A stretch of DNA of 64,000 bases from Natronomonas pharaonis DSM 2160 (GTDB lineage: Archaea > Halobacteriota > Halobacteria > Halobacteriales > Haloarculaceae): NCBI RefSeq assembly GCF_000026045.1, contig NC_007426.1:248001-312000 (forward strand), given 5' to 3'. The position numbers and the translations under genes are program-made. Below the pieces are notes generated by a model. It was not told the origin of the DNA. It saw only the letters and a list, made by a program, of their open reading frames with translations, and made no database searches. This document shows, one piece after another, positions 18,536 to 28,426 of the stretch (positions are counted from its first letter, which is position 1; each line of letters opens with the position of its first letter).

Positions 18536-19126
18536 ATGGTCGAGGAGACGCGGGAGCGCATCATGGAGGCAACCTACCGGGCGCTCTGTGACAACGGCTA
18601 CGCCGCGCTGACGATGCAGGACATCGCCGACGAGGGCGACTGCAGCAAGTCGCTACTGCACTATCATTTCGATACGAAAGAGGAGCTACTCGCCTCGCTC
18701 TTGGCGTATCTTCTCGAACGCTTCGAGGAGCGCGTCTCCGCGGACCCGGAGACGCCGCGCGACCAACTTGCCGACCTCGTCGGCCTGTTTCTCTTCGGCG
18801 ACGGCGAGCGAAGCCGCGAGGAACACCGCGCGTTCCACACCGCGCTGTTGGAACTCCGCGCGCAGGCCATCCACAACGAGACGTTCCGAGAGCAGTTGGC
18901 CGAAAACGACGAGCGAATCCATGCGACGGTTGCCGCCGTCGTCGAACGCGGCGTCGAAGAGGGGCAGTTCCGGCCAGTCGACGCTGAACGGCTGGCGGCG
19001 CACGTACTGGCTGCGATTCAGGGCGCGCGAATCAGGTGGGTCACGCTCGGAAACGAGGCGGGCCTCGAACTGGTCTACGGCGCGCTGGTTGAAGGACTCA
19101 TCGACGGCTGGCTGGTCGTCGAGTAG
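18536..19126 (+). CDS. TetR/AcrR-family transcriptional regulator
   Basis: A 196-residue one-component repressor. The N-terminal helix-turn-helix (about residues 20-45) contains GYAALTMQDIADEGDCSKSLLHYHFDTKEELL, the TetR consensus. The remaining helices form the ligand/dimer domain (TetR_C-like). The likely operator overlaps its own start. The ligand and the regulon are unknown; the upstream TrpD2-like gene could be a target. Confidence 0.92.
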   Translation: MVEETRERIMEATYRALCDNGYAALTMQDIADEGDCSKSLLHYHFDTKEELLASLLAYLLERFEERVSADPETPRDQLADLVGLFLFGDGERSREEHRAFHTALLELRAQAIHNETFREQLAENDERIHATVAAVVERGVEEGQFRPVDAERLAAHVLAAIQGARIRWVTLGNEAGLELVYGALVEGLIDGWLVVE

Positions 19127-19132
19127 CGTCGC

Positions 19133-21271
19133 CTACTCACGGCGGTCGCCGTGGCCCGGATAGTCACGCTCGAACCGTGTCTCGATTTCTTCGCGTGGGA
19201 GTTCGAGGACCGTCGGCCGGCCGTGCGGGCAGGCGTAGGGGTTTTCACAGTCGTCCAGCGCCGACAGCAGCCCCTCGACGGTGCCCTCACGGAGCGACGT
19301 ATTGCCCTTGATTGACGGGTGGCACGCGAGGTCGCCGAGAAGGTCATCAACGACCGCCGCCACGGTGCCGTCCGGGTCGCCGCCGGTGAACTCTCCGAGC
19401 AGGTCCCGCGCCAACTCCGGCATCGCATCGCCGGCCGCCTCGACAAGCAGCGCCGGAGCCGTCGTCACCGTTAGCGTTCGGTCGTCATCAGTCCGAACGC
19501 GGAACCCGAGTCGCGAGAGCGCCTCGCCGTACTCCTCGACGAGGGCAGCCTCGCGGGCGGTCAGCGACACCGACACCGGCTCGGCCAGCGCCTGTGTCGT
19601 CAGGTCGCCGTCAACGGCGGCCTTGAGCCGCTCGTAGTTGATTCGCTCGTCGGCGGCGTGCTGGTCGATGAGCACCAACCCGTCGTCGGCCTCGGCGACG
19701 AGGTAGGTGTCGTCGAACTGTCCGAAGACGGTCATCGACGGCAGCCGGTCGAAGGTTTCGGGCGTCCCGGTCGTCGTCTCGCCGTCGAGGGTCCGCTGGG
19801 TCGTTGCCGCCCGGAACCGGTCGGTTCCATCGGACGCTGAGGCCGCGGCATCAGCCGTAGATTCCGAATCGGCATCGTCCCGGGCGACGGCCGGGGACTC
19901 GCCAGCCGTCGGCGGGGCGGCGTCTGCAGCAGCATGGCCGGGCGACTCGTCCGGAGAGGAAGTCGGAGACGGAGCCGGACCGTCGTTGGAGGCGTTGGCT
20001 GGCCCGGTGGCGTCTGACTCCGTCGTTCCGTCCGAGGAGGCAGTGACGTCCGGCTCCGTACCGCCGCCCGAAGCGGCTGGCGGGTCACTGCGCACGTCGT
20101 CGGCGGCGTTGGATTGCTCCGTCGAATCAGCGGCACGTCCCGACGTGGACGAGGAGCCGACGGCCGGGCGGCGACGATGCCCCGATTCGGTCCGGGGCGG
20201 CTCCTCGTCGGCGGGAATCTCGGTCTGCTCGGGGGCAGACTGGCCCCGTGGTGCGCGGGACCGCAGGAGGCCAGCGTCGAGAAGCGCCGATTCGACGGCG
20301 TTTTCGACCCGCTCGCGGACCGTTTTCTCGTCCGAAAAGAGGACTTCGAGCTTGCGCGGATGGACGTTGACATCGACGCCACCGGGCGGCAGGTCTATAT
20401 CGATGACGGCGAAGGGATATCGGTCGGCAGCGAGCTGGCGGCCGTAGGCCTCGACGATAGCCTCTCGGACGGCGCTGGCGGTCACATAGCGGCCGTTGAC
20501 CAGCGTCGTCATGTAGTCGCGGCCGGCGCGGTTCGTCTCGGGATGGCTCACAAGACCCGCAACGCCAGCAACGGGGCCGTCGTCCCACGACTGCTCGACG
20601 GAAACCATCGATGCGGCGACCTCGCGGCCGTAAACTTCGAGGACCGCGCTCTGTCTGTCGCCGTCGCCCGGTGTCGCAAACGTCTCCCGGCCGTCGTGGT
20701 CGAGGCGCACGGCCACGTCGGGGGCAGCGAGCGCGTAGCCGGCGACGACCTGCTGGACGTGGTCGAACTCGGTCGTGTCGGTCTTGAGGTATTTTCGGCG
20801 GGCAGGGACGTTCTCGAACAGTGCTGTCACTTCGACCGTCGTCCCTTCGGGGCAGCCGACCGGCCCACAATCGACGACATCGCCGCCTTCGACGACGAGT
20901 TCGGTGCCGCGGGTGCCGTCGCGGGGTTTCGTCCGGAGCCGGAGGCGGGCAACCGAGCCGATGGCGTGGAGCGCCTCACCCCGGAAGCCGAGCGTACCGA
21001 TGGTGTCGAGGTCGCTGACGTCCCGGAGCTTGCTGGTGGTGTGTTCTTTGACCGCCGCGCGGGCGTCCGTCTCGGACATCCCGACGCCGTCGTCGGCGAC
21101 GACGATGCGGTCCTTGCCGCCGGCCTCGACGGTCACGTCGACCCGCGAGGCGTCGGCGTCGAGAGCGTTCTCGACAAGTTCCTTGACGACCGAGGCCGGT
21201 CGCTCGACGACCTCCCCGGCGGCGATTCTATCCCGCGTCTCCGCGTCGAGTTCCCGTATCTCCGGTGCCAT
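19133..21271 (-). CDS. mutL: DNA mismatch repair protein MutL (endonuclease type)
   Basis: A 712-residue GHKL ATPase that couples MutS recognition to strand incision. The N-terminal ATPase carries ENALDA (residue 34 on), DDGVGM and GFRGEAL motifs. A disordered Ser/Thr/Asp/Pro linker spans about residues 340-510. The C-terminal domain has DQHAADERINYE (residue 536 on; DQHAx2Ex4E), ACHPSIKG and CPHGRP. These are the metal-binding motifs of latent-endonuclease MutL, as expected in an organism without MutH. The start at 21271 (MAPEIRELDAETRDRI) is the family start; the longer frame overlaps mutS. It lies 59 bp downstream of mutS, probably the same transcript. Confidence 0.97.
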   Translation of the reverse strand: MAPEIRELDAETRDRIAAGEVVERPASVVKELVENALDADASRVDVTVEAGGKDRIVVADDGVGMSETDARAAVKEHTTSKLRDVSDLDTIGTLGFRGEALHAIGSVARLRLRTKPRDGTRGTELVVEGGDVVDCGPVGCPEGTTVEVTALFENVPARRKYLKTDTTEFDHVQQVVAGYALAAPDVAVRLDHDGRETFATPGDGDRQSAVLEVYGREVAASMVSVEQSWDDGPVAGVAGLVSHPETNRAGRDYMTTLVNGRYVTASAVREAIVEAYGRQLAADRYPFAVIDIDLPPGGVDVNVHPRKLEVLFSDEKTVRERVENAVESALLDAGLLRSRAPRGQSAPEQTEIPADEEPPRTESGHRRRPAVGSSSTSGRAADSTEQSNAADDVRSDPPAASGGGTEPDVTASSDGTTESDATGPANASNDGPAPSPTSSPDESPGHAAADAAPPTAGESPAVARDDADSESTADAAASASDGTDRFRAATTQRTLDGETTTGTPETFDRLPSMTVFGQFDDTYLVAEADDGLVLIDQHAADERINYERLKAAVDGDLTTQALAEPVSVSLTAREAALVEEYGEALSRLGFRVRTDDDRTLTVTTAPALLVEAAGDAMPELARDLLGEFTGGDPDGTVAAVVDDLLGDLACHPSIKGNTSLREGTVEGLLSALDDCENPYACPHGRPTVLELPREEIETRFERDYPGHGDRRE

Positions 21272-21330
21272 CGTCGAGGTTGTTGTCTCTCCTCGCGCCG
21301 TCCCCCTAACGCTGTCGGCGAGGAACCGCG

Positions 21331-23964
21331 TCACTCGCCATCGAGCCGCTGTTGCCACTCCTGTACCCGGGCCATCAGCTCTACCGGTGGCGTCTCGTCG
21401 ACTTCGAGGTCGGCGAGTTCATCGACGACGGCCGCTGTTTCGGGGTCGAGTTCGCCGCCCTCGTCGCTGTCGGCGCTGTTGTCGCCGTTCTCGCGGAACT
21501 GGCCGTCCGAGAGGTCAAACACCGTCTGTACCGGCTCGCCGGAGTCACCGCCCTTCGCCTCGACGGCCCGGTCCTCCCGAAGCCGCGAGAGCACTGCGCC
21601 GGCGCGGTCGACGACCGGGTCGGGAACGCCCGCCAAGTCGGCGACGTGAACACCGTAGGAACGGTCGGTCGCGCCGGGCTCGACCGTCCGGAGGAAGGTA
21701 ACGTCGCCGTCGCCGTCTTCAGGGTCGCCCGCGACGGCGACATGGACGTTTTCGACGCGCGGGAGCTCATCGGCCAACGTCGTCAGCTCGTGGTAGTGGG
21801 TCGCAAAGAGCGTGAACGCGCCAACCTCGTTGTGCAGGTACTCGGTAGCCGCCCACGCGATAGAAATGCCGTCGTAGGTGGCGGTGCCGCGGCCGACCTC
21901 ATCAAGGATGACGAGCGAGTCCTCGGTGGCGCTGTGGAGGATGTTCGAGAGTTCCTCCATCTCGACCATAAACGTCGAGCGGCCCTGTGCGAGTTCATCG
22001 AGAGCGCCAACGCGGGTGAAAACGCCGTCCACGAGGCCGACGCGGGCGCTGTCGGCGGGGACAAAGGAGCCGACCTGCGCTAAAAGCGTAATCAGCGCCG
22101 CCTGCCGCATGTAGGTCGATTTGCCGGACATATTCGGCCCGGTGACGAGTAGGAAACGGCGCTCGCGGTCGAGATAGAGGTCGTTGGGAACGAACTGGAC
22201 TTCGGTCTCGACGACCGGATGCCGACCGGCTTCGATATCAATAGCTCGTGTGTCGGTCAGTTCCGGCCGGGTCCAGCCGTGCTTTGCGGCGTGGGCCGCA
22301 AGCGAACAGTAGACATCGAGTTCCGCAAGCGTCCGGCCGACCCGCTGGAGGAGTTCGGCCGAGTCGGCGACCGACTCCCGGAGCCGGCAGAAGGCCTCGT
22401 ACTCGCGGTCCCCGCGGACCTCTTCGAGACGGAGAATCTCCCGTTCCTTCTCGCGAAGCTCCTCGAAGACGTACCGCTCGGCGTTTTTCAGCGTCTTGAT
22501 TCCCTCGTAGTGGTCCGGCACCGCATCGGTTTCGGATTTGCCGACCTGGATGTAGTAGCCGTCCGTCTTGTTCCGGTCGACGGTAACGTGGGTGAGACCG
22601 TGGGCCCGTTTTTCCCGCTCGGCGAGCGTCTCGAACCACTCGACTGCGGTCTCGTGGCGCTCGACGAGGTCGTCGAGTTCCTCGTCGTAGCCGCGTCGTA
22701 TCAAACCGCCCTCGTGGAGCGTCTTCGGCGGGTCGTCGGCGAGCGCCTCCAGTTCCGACCGGAGTGTCTCGACGGCCTCGACATCGAGGTCAGCAAACAG
22801 GTCGGCGACCGGTGATGACGACAGCCGGGCGGCGTCGTCGATACGGGTCCGCAGGTCCTCGACCAGTCCCAGCGTCTCACGGGCCCGAAGCAACGCATCG
22901 GCATCGGCGTTGCCCGCAACGGCTCGCGAGGCGACCCGTTCGAGGTCGTAGGCCGACGATAGGGTCTCTCGAAGCGCCTCCCGTGCCAGCGCGTCGCCGA
23001 CGAGCGCGGCGACAGCCTGCTGTCTGCGGTCGAGTTCGCCACGGCGCTTGAGCGGGCGCTTGAGCCACGCTTCGAGCAGCCGGCGACCGGCACTGGTCTC
23101 GGTGTGGTCGACGGTCGCAAACAGAGTCTGTCCGCCCTCGGTCATCGGCTCGGTCAGCTCAAGGTTCCGCTGTGTGGTGCCGTCCAGCGAGACGTGGTCG
23201 TCGGGGGCGTACGCCTGCAGCCGCGTTATCGACGCCAGCGCTCCGACGCCGGTCTCGTCGACGTAGTCGATGACCGCACCGGCGGCCGCGACGGCAGCAT
23301 CGCTTTCGAGGCCGACGGCATCGACGGCGTCGCCGAACTGCTCGCCGAGGCGAGCGCGAGCGCGACCGGGCGCGAACGCGTCAGTATCGTGGAGCGTGAG
23401 CCGGCCGTCGAGCCGCTCGCGCAACTGTCCGAGGAAACTGTCGTCGGTCCTGACTGTGGGGCCGGGGAGCAGCTCGACCGGACCGAATCGGTAGAGTTCG
23501 GTCAGCGCACGGTCGGCTGCGTCAGGGCCGGAAACGGCCGTCGCCCGGAACTGACCGGTGGTGATATCACAGAGCGCCAACCCGTATTCGTTGTTCTCGT
23601 AGACAACGCTAGCGAGATACTTCGCGTCGGCATCGTCCGTCTCGACGAGCGTTCCGGGCGTGACGGTTCGGGTAACTTCCCTGACGATGCCGTCGTCGGT
23701 CTCCCGTTGGTCGGCGACGGCGACCCGATAGCCGCGCTCGGCCAGCGCCTTGAGGTACGGCGTCAGGTCGTCGACCGGGACGCCGGCCATCGCGTAGCTC
23801 TCGCCGCCCGACGAGCGCTCTGAGACCTTCAAATCGAGTTCGTCGCCGACGAGTTCGGCGTCCTCGCCGAAGAACTCGTAGAAATCGCCCATCTGCATCG
23901 CCAACAGGTCGGCCGACGCCGACGCTCGCAACTCGAAGTACTCACCGACGATGCCCGAAGCCAT
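21331..23964 (-). CDS. mutS: DNA mismatch repair protein MutS
   Basis: An 877-residue mismatch-recognition ATPase (MutS1 family). The Phe-x-Glu mismatch wedge sits in QMGDFYEFFGED near residue 28. Connector, lever and clamp domains follow. The ATPase has TGPNMSGKST (Walker A), a DEVGRGTATYDG Walker B region and FATHYHEL. A C-terminal acidic segment precedes a short HTH-like end. Haloarchaeal MutS/MutL are of bacterial origin. First gene of the mutS-mutL pair. Confidence 0.98.
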   Translation of the reverse strand: MASGIVGEYFELRASASADLLAMQMGDFYEFFGEDAELVGDELDLKVSERSSGGESYAMAGVPVDDLTPYLKALAERGYRVAVADQRETDDGIVREVTRTVTPGTLVETDDADAKYLASVVYENNEYGLALCDITTGQFRATAVSGPDAADRALTELYRFGPVELLPGPTVRTDDSFLGQLRERLDGRLTLHDTDAFAPGRARARLGEQFGDAVDAVGLESDAAVAAAGAVIDYVDETGVGALASITRLQAYAPDDHVSLDGTTQRNLELTEPMTEGGQTLFATVDHTETSAGRRLLEAWLKRPLKRRGELDRRQQAVAALVGDALAREALRETLSSAYDLERVASRAVAGNADADALLRARETLGLVEDLRTRIDDAARLSSSPVADLFADLDVEAVETLRSELEALADDPPKTLHEGGLIRRGYDEELDDLVERHETAVEWFETLAEREKRAHGLTHVTVDRNKTDGYYIQVGKSETDAVPDHYEGIKTLKNAERYVFEELREKEREILRLEEVRGDREYEAFCRLRESVADSAELLQRVGRTLAELDVYCSLAAHAAKHGWTRPELTDTRAIDIEAGRHPVVETEVQFVPNDLYLDRERRFLLVTGPNMSGKSTYMRQAALITLLAQVGSFVPADSARVGLVDGVFTRVGALDELAQGRSTFMVEMEELSNILHSATEDSLVILDEVGRGTATYDGISIAWAATEYLHNEVGAFTLFATHYHELTTLADELPRVENVHVAVAGDPEDGDGDVTFLRTVEPGATDRSYGVHVADLAGVPDPVVDRAGAVLSRLREDRAVEAKGGDSGEPVQTVFDLSDGQFRENGDNSADSDEGGELDPETAAVVDELADLEVDETPPVELMARVQEWQQRLDGE

Positions 23965-24017
23965 ACCCGTATCGGGGCCGGCCGGCCGCTAAAACGTGAC
24001 GGGTCGCGTCGGGAGGC

Positions 24018-26753
24018 CTATGACGCGGTCGGCGAGGCCGGCTCCGACGGCGATTCCTTCCGGCCCTCTCGGCGCCCCTTTTCGAGGAGCGTAATGAAGA
24101 GCGCGGCCCCGACGCCCCGGAGGAGCAGGTCGGCAGCAAGCGTCTCAAGCACGACCGAAACGCCGAGCAGCCCAAGCAGTGACTCGGTCGGCAGGAGTAC
24201 GAGACCCGGAACCGAAAGCAGCAGCGCGGCGACGCCATACAGGACCCGCTGGACGCGGGAAACCGGCGCACGGAAGTAGCCGATGATGCAGATACCGAGC
24301 GCGTAGACGCCGGCGAACATCCCGAGTATCGGAACGACGACTTCGGGGACGAAGAACCCGAAGTCGGTCACGTCGGCCCACGAGAGCAGGTTCGTCTCCC
24401 CAGGGTCGCCGTCGGGGCGCAGCAGCATGATTCCGGGAGTAAAGACGAAGGCGAAGGGCACCAGTATCTTGTTCAGCGACAACAAGAAGGCCTGAATCGC
24501 CGTCTCGATGGGTTCGGACTTGGCGACACCGCTGGCGGCGAAGGCAGCCACCGCGACCGGCGGGGTCACGTCGGCCATCAGCCCGAGATAGAGGATGTAG
24601 AGGTGGACGGCGAGCAGCGGCACCCCGAACTCGGGGAAGGCCCGGCCCAACATCGCCACGAGGATAATGTACATCACTGTCGTCGGCATCCCCATTCCGA
24701 CGATGATAGCGGAGACGCCGGCAAGCAGCAGCAAGACCACGAACGAACCGGCGCTGACGGTGACGATAAGCCGGGCGAGGTTCGGCCCCAGACCGGTGAG
24801 GCCGATAATACCGGGGATGATACCAGCCGCGGCGACGGCGACGACGACGACGGTTGCGGTGCGTGCGCCCGCCTCCATCGATTTGAGAATGAACGTCGCG
24901 AACCGCCCCGCCCGCGAGGCGGCGACAGGTCGCCCGAGGCGGTCGTCGATAGCGTCGGCGGTGTCGTCGACGGCCGAATCGAGGCTGAGCAGCGGTGCCG
25001 TGCCGGAGCGGTCGTACAACAGCACGGCAACGCCGAGGAGAATCGCAATCGCATCGAGGTCGCCGAGGCCCGCACGCAGCGCCGCAGCAACCGGAAGCGA
25101 CTCGCCGCTACCGCCGAAGGCGAGCGTGATGAGCCCGACGCCGGCGGTCGCGTAGCTGGCGATGTTCGCGGCGAGGGCAACCGCGAGACCACCGGCGATG
25201 ATGCCGCGGGTTCGCTCGTTGTAGGCGGCCACGAGCGCAACGATAGCAATCGTCGCGACAATGGTCAGCCACCCGGCACGACCGATAGAGAGGCGAGCAC
25301 CGACGATGTAGTACAGCAACAGTACGATGGGGAAGAGATAGAACCAACCCCGCTTGATGTGTGGTTTCAAATCAAGCAGCTGTTCGCGGGCAAGCCCACC
25401 GATGTCGTGTTTTGCCGCCTCGAAGTGGACCATCACCCACATGCCGAAGAAGAAGGCAACGGCCGGAATCGTGGCCGCGACGATGACATCACGGAACGGT
25501 GTCCCGGTGTACTCGACGATGAGAAACGCCGCTGCGCCCATGACCGGCGGCAGAATCTGGCCACCTGATGAGGTCGAGGATTCGACGGCACCGGCGAACT
25601 CCGGCGAGTAGCCGGACCGCTTCATCAGCGGAATCGTGAACGCGCCGGTTGTGACCGTGTTGGCGACCGACGACCCCGAAAGCATCCCCATAAAGCCCGA
25701 GGAGACGACGCTCGCTTTCGCCGGGCCACCCTTTCGGGTGCCGGTCAGCGAGTACGCGAAGTCGATGAACCACTTGCCGGCACCGGACATCTCCAAGAAC
25801 GCACCGAAGAGGATGAAGATGTAGATGAACCTGACGCTGACGCTTACGGGGATGCCGAAGATGCCTTCGCCGGTGTACCAGAGATACGAGATGACCTGGT
25901 CCCACCGGTTCTCGCGGACCGCGAGCTGACCGATTCCGGCCATGTCGGAGGGGATGAGATATCCGTACCGGCCGTAGAGGACAAAGATAGAGACGAGGCC
26001 GGTCAGCAGCAGTCCGAGTGCACGGCGGGTCGCCTCCAGTACCAACAGCACGCCGAGAATGCCGAGCAAGTAGGCGACCGAATAGGTGGCGAGCGGCCCG
26101 ACCGCGAGCGGTTCAAGCGCTGGGAATATCTCGTCAATGGTCGCGGCGTTTTGCAGTCCCAGCACGCGGATGACGTTCTGGTACTCGTCGTACCGCCTGA
26201 AGAAGTACACTACCGGAAGCAGTGCACTGACGATGAGCAGCCCATCGAGCGGCGTGATTCGCTCCTTGTTCGGGTCGAAACAAAACCAGCGGACGGCCCG
26301 GCGAAGAAAAGCAATAGCGGCCGCGATAGAGCCGCCGACACGGTTCGAGACCACGTCGAGGAACCCGCCGATAGAGCGGGTAAGCCGTCCCGCGCCGGTC
26401 AATGGCGGATACAACAGGAATGCCATTATCAGCGCGAAGGTGACGTGGACCGAGCGTATCTGGAGCGTTTCAAACGAAGTAATGCGGTAGGTACCGGCCA
26501 ACGGAACCGTGACCTCGACGATGAACCCGCGGGCCGAAAGCCACATCTGGAACGCCGAAAACAGAATGCCGACCACCGCGACGAGAACGACCGACCAGCC
26601 GCGGAGGGAGCGCTTCCGTTCGATTTCTTCGAGGATATTCTCCGGGTCCTCCTCGGCGTCGACGGTGTCTGTCGGGGAGCGCTCGTCGGAGCGGTCAGCG
26701 TCGGTCCCCGTGTTCGTGGGTCGGTCCTCTGGGTCGGAGCTAGCGTCAGTCAT
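24018..26753 (-). CDS. TRAP transporter fused permease (4TM + 12TM), TAXI type
   Basis: A 911-residue inner-membrane permease fusing the small DctQ-like and large DctM-like subunits of a tripartite ATP-independent periplasmic transporter. An acidic cytosolic N-terminus (1-45) precedes the first TM. The conserved DctM segments are visible (SGFMGMLSGSSVANTVTTGAFTIPLMKRSGY, then SSTSSGGQILPPVMGAAAFLI, and later GMGMPTTVMYIILVAMLG). It overlaps the DUF1850 gene by 4 bp and works with the TAXI binding protein at 27242-28276. These carriers use an ion gradient, in halophiles most likely Na+, to import organic acids or amino acids. Substrate not assignable. Confidence 0.95.
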   Translation of the reverse strand: MTDASSDPEDRPTNTGTDADRSDERSPTDTVDAEEDPENILEEIERKRSLRGWSVVLVAVVGILFSAFQMWLSARGFIVEVTVPLAGTYRITSFETLQIRSVHVTFALIMAFLLYPPLTGAGRLTRSIGGFLDVVSNRVGGSIAAAIAFLRRAVRWFCFDPNKERITPLDGLLIVSALLPVVYFFRRYDEYQNVIRVLGLQNAATIDEIFPALEPLAVGPLATYSVAYLLGILGVLLVLEATRRALGLLLTGLVSIFVLYGRYGYLIPSDMAGIGQLAVRENRWDQVISYLWYTGEGIFGIPVSVSVRFIYIFILFGAFLEMSGAGKWFIDFAYSLTGTRKGGPAKASVVSSGFMGMLSGSSVANTVTTGAFTIPLMKRSGYSPEFAGAVESSTSSGGQILPPVMGAAAFLIVEYTGTPFRDVIVAATIPAVAFFFGMWVMVHFEAAKHDIGGLAREQLLDLKPHIKRGWFYLFPIVLLLYYIVGARLSIGRAGWLTIVATIAIVALVAAYNERTRGIIAGGLAVALAANIASYATAGVGLITLAFGGSGESLPVAAALRAGLGDLDAIAILLGVAVLLYDRSGTAPLLSLDSAVDDTADAIDDRLGRPVAASRAGRFATFILKSMEAGARTATVVVVAVAAAGIIPGIIGLTGLGPNLARLIVTVSAGSFVVLLLLAGVSAIIVGMGMPTTVMYIILVAMLGRAFPEFGVPLLAVHLYILYLGLMADVTPPVAVAAFAASGVAKSEPIETAIQAFLLSLNKILVPFAFVFTPGIMLLRPDGDPGETNLLSWADVTDFGFFVPEVVVPILGMFAGVYALGICIIGYFRAPVSRVQRVLYGVAALLLSVPGLVLLPTESLLGLLGVSVVLETLAADLLLRGVGAALFITLLEKGRREGRKESPSEPASPTAS

Positions 26754-27238
26754 AGGCCATGAAAGAGTCGGTGTTCGAGGTCGAGCGTGATGCTTTCGCC
26801 GTCGGCCAGCGCCGCGAGGTCGTACCGCTCGCCGTCGACGACGAGGTCGTGGTCGGCGATGTGACCGGTGGCGACAGTGAGCTGTGCATATCGTTTCGGG
26901 GGCGGCTCGTAAACGAAGACGCCGTCTTCGAGCGCGACATCCGCTCGTGACGGTAGTCCGGCACCGAACGACTGGAACTCGCTTCTGGTCATCACGAGTT
27001 CGCCGTCGTCGACCGTGTAGACATCGACAACGGGCGTTCGCTCGACGCTGTGGGTGTATTCGATTGCGACCTCGGAGCCCGGCTCGACGGCGACGGCGAG
27101 TAGTTCCGTCCCGTCGGTGGCGTCCTCAACGACGAGGGTCTGAGTGCCTACGTCACGCTCCGAGACGACGATACCAGCGGCCGAAGCGACGACGAGAACG
27201 GACAGCGCGGCGATGGGAAGCCACGCGCGTCTCGGCAT
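26750..27238 (-). CDS. DUF1850 domain protein of TRAP-TAXI operon
   Basis: A 162-residue protein with an N-terminal hydrophobic segment (residues 6-26), so exported or membrane-anchored. A domain with IEYTHSVERTPVVDVYTVDDGELVMTRSEFQSFGAGLP follows. The H-S-V and FGAG segments are diagnostic of DUF1850, which is found almost only between TAXI binding proteins and fused TRAP permeases. The gene order here repeats that. Its function is unknown, presumably an accessory to transport. It starts 3 bp after the binding-protein stop. Confidence 0.9.
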   Translation of the reverse strand: MPRRAWLPIAALSVLVVASAAGIVVSERDVGTQTLVVEDATDGTELLAVAVEPGSEVAIEYTHSVERTPVVDVYTVDDGELVMTRSEFQSFGAGLPSRADVALEDGVFVYEPPPKRYAQLTVATGHIADHDLVVDGERYDLAALADGESITLDLEHRLFHGL

Positions 27239-27241
27239 CGC

Positions 27242-28276
27242 TCAGTTGAAGTAGGCCGCTGCGCCGGGGTGAAGTTCAATCGGCATGCCGTCCTGTGCGG
27301 TGTCGCGGCTGACGAACTCACTTTGGATGGTAATCTGGTCTTCGTTGTCGAAGATTGCCGCGGTGACCTCCTCAACAATGTCCTCGTCGTACTCCTCGCG
27401 GGTGGCAATCATCGCCTGCACCGAGACGGTATCGGTGTCTTCGTCGATGCCGGGGTATGTGCCGCCGGGCACCGTGTCGTCGGTGAACCACTGGGCGTCT
27501 TCCTGAAGCGTCGCCCGCTCGTCGTCGCTAAGCTCCAGCAGGTCGACATCGGCCGTCGTCGCGAGCTCTTCGATGGCACCGACCGGCCAGCCGCCGACAA
27601 TAAAGGCCGCATCAACGTCGCCGTCACGAATCTGGTCGGCCGCTTGGGCGAACTCGCTGTTCTGTTCGTCGAAGTCGTCGGGGGTCAGTCCGGCGGCCGA
27701 TTCGAGAATCTGCAGGGCGTTGACCTGCGTGCCGCTGCCGGAGTCGCCGGTGTTGACACGCATGCCCTCAAGGTCGGAGACTGTCTCGATGTCCGCGGCC
27801 GGACGGGTGAGGATGTGAATCGTCTCCGGGTACAGGGTCGCAACGCCACGGAGGTTCTCTATCGGGTTGCCCTCGAAGGCGGCAATTCCACGGCCTTCAG
27901 TAGCGAACGTCGCGATGTCGTTCTGGATAAGCGCGAAGTCGGCGTCGCCGCTGGCGAGGCTGCCGACGTTCTCGACGGACGCACCGGTCGACTGGACCTG
28001 CAGCGTGTGGTTGGTCTCCGTCTCAACGATGTCCTTGAGTTCCTGCGAGAACGGGTAGTACGTGCCGCCAGTCCCACCAGCGTGCCAGCCGATTGCTTCG
28101 CCAGCGGCACCGTCGTCGCCGTTTCCATTGCCGTTGCCGTTTCCGTTGCCGTTTCCGTTGCCGTTTCCGTTGCCGTTTCCGTCGCCGTTCCCGGTACAAC
28201 CAGCGAGGCCGGCGATACCAGCAACGCCTACACCCTTTAGTAGGCTCCGTCGGTCGAGGTTAGACGTATCAACCAT
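27242..28276 (-). CDS. TAXI-family TRAP solute-binding lipoprotein
   Basis: A 344-residue surface substrate-binding protein. DRRSLLKGVGVAGIAGLAGC is a twin-arginine signal with a lipobox (Cys at about residue 27), so it is probably exported folded and lipid-anchored. A Gly-Asn dipeptide run (about residues 29-53) tethers it. The mature domain has GGTGGTYYPFSQEL and the TAXI-type QSTGASVENVGSLASGDADFALIQNDIA. First gene of the three-gene transport operon. Confidence 0.95.
   Translation of the reverse strand: MVDTSNLDRRSLLKGVGVAGIAGLAGCTGNGDGNGNGNGNGNGNGNGNGNGNGDDGAAGEAIGWHAGGTGGTYYPFSQELKDIVETETNHTLQVQSTGASVENVGSLASGDADFALIQNDIATFATEGRGIAAFEGNPIENLRGVATLYPETIHILTRPAADIETVSDLEGMRVNTGDSGSGTQVNALQILESAAGLTPDDFDEQNSEFAQAADQIRDGDVDAAFIVGGWPVGAIEELATTADVDLLELSDDERATLQEDAQWFTDDTVPGGTYPGIDEDTDTVSVQAMIATREEYDEDIVEEVTAAIFDNEDQITIQSEFVSRDTAQDGMPIELHPGAAAYFN
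28136..28183 (+). repeat. 12-bp tandem repeat coding a Gly-Asn linker
   Basis: Four consecutive copies of GCCGTTTCCGTT (plus strand), the last with one change, flanked by related 6-bp units from 28119 to 28190. On the minus strand they encode Gly-Asn pairs of the TAXI binding protein. Confidence 0.85.
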
Positions 28277-28299
28277 AGGGCAACATTTGCCCCTACGGT

Positions 28300-28306
28300 C
28301 ATAAAG
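28300..28306 (-). promoter_or_regulatory. TATA box of the TRAP-TAXI operon
   Basis: Leftward CTTTATG centred about 27 bp before the ATG at 28274-28276. Confidence 0.45.
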
Positions 28307-28426
28307 CCTTCCAAAATAATACGGGTTTCCCTCGCGTATTCGGCGTTAATGTATGAATATTAGCAGGTATTAATTACATTGGTTGATTACCGGCGTGGGA
28401 AAAATGGACGTGTTTTATGTTGTTGC

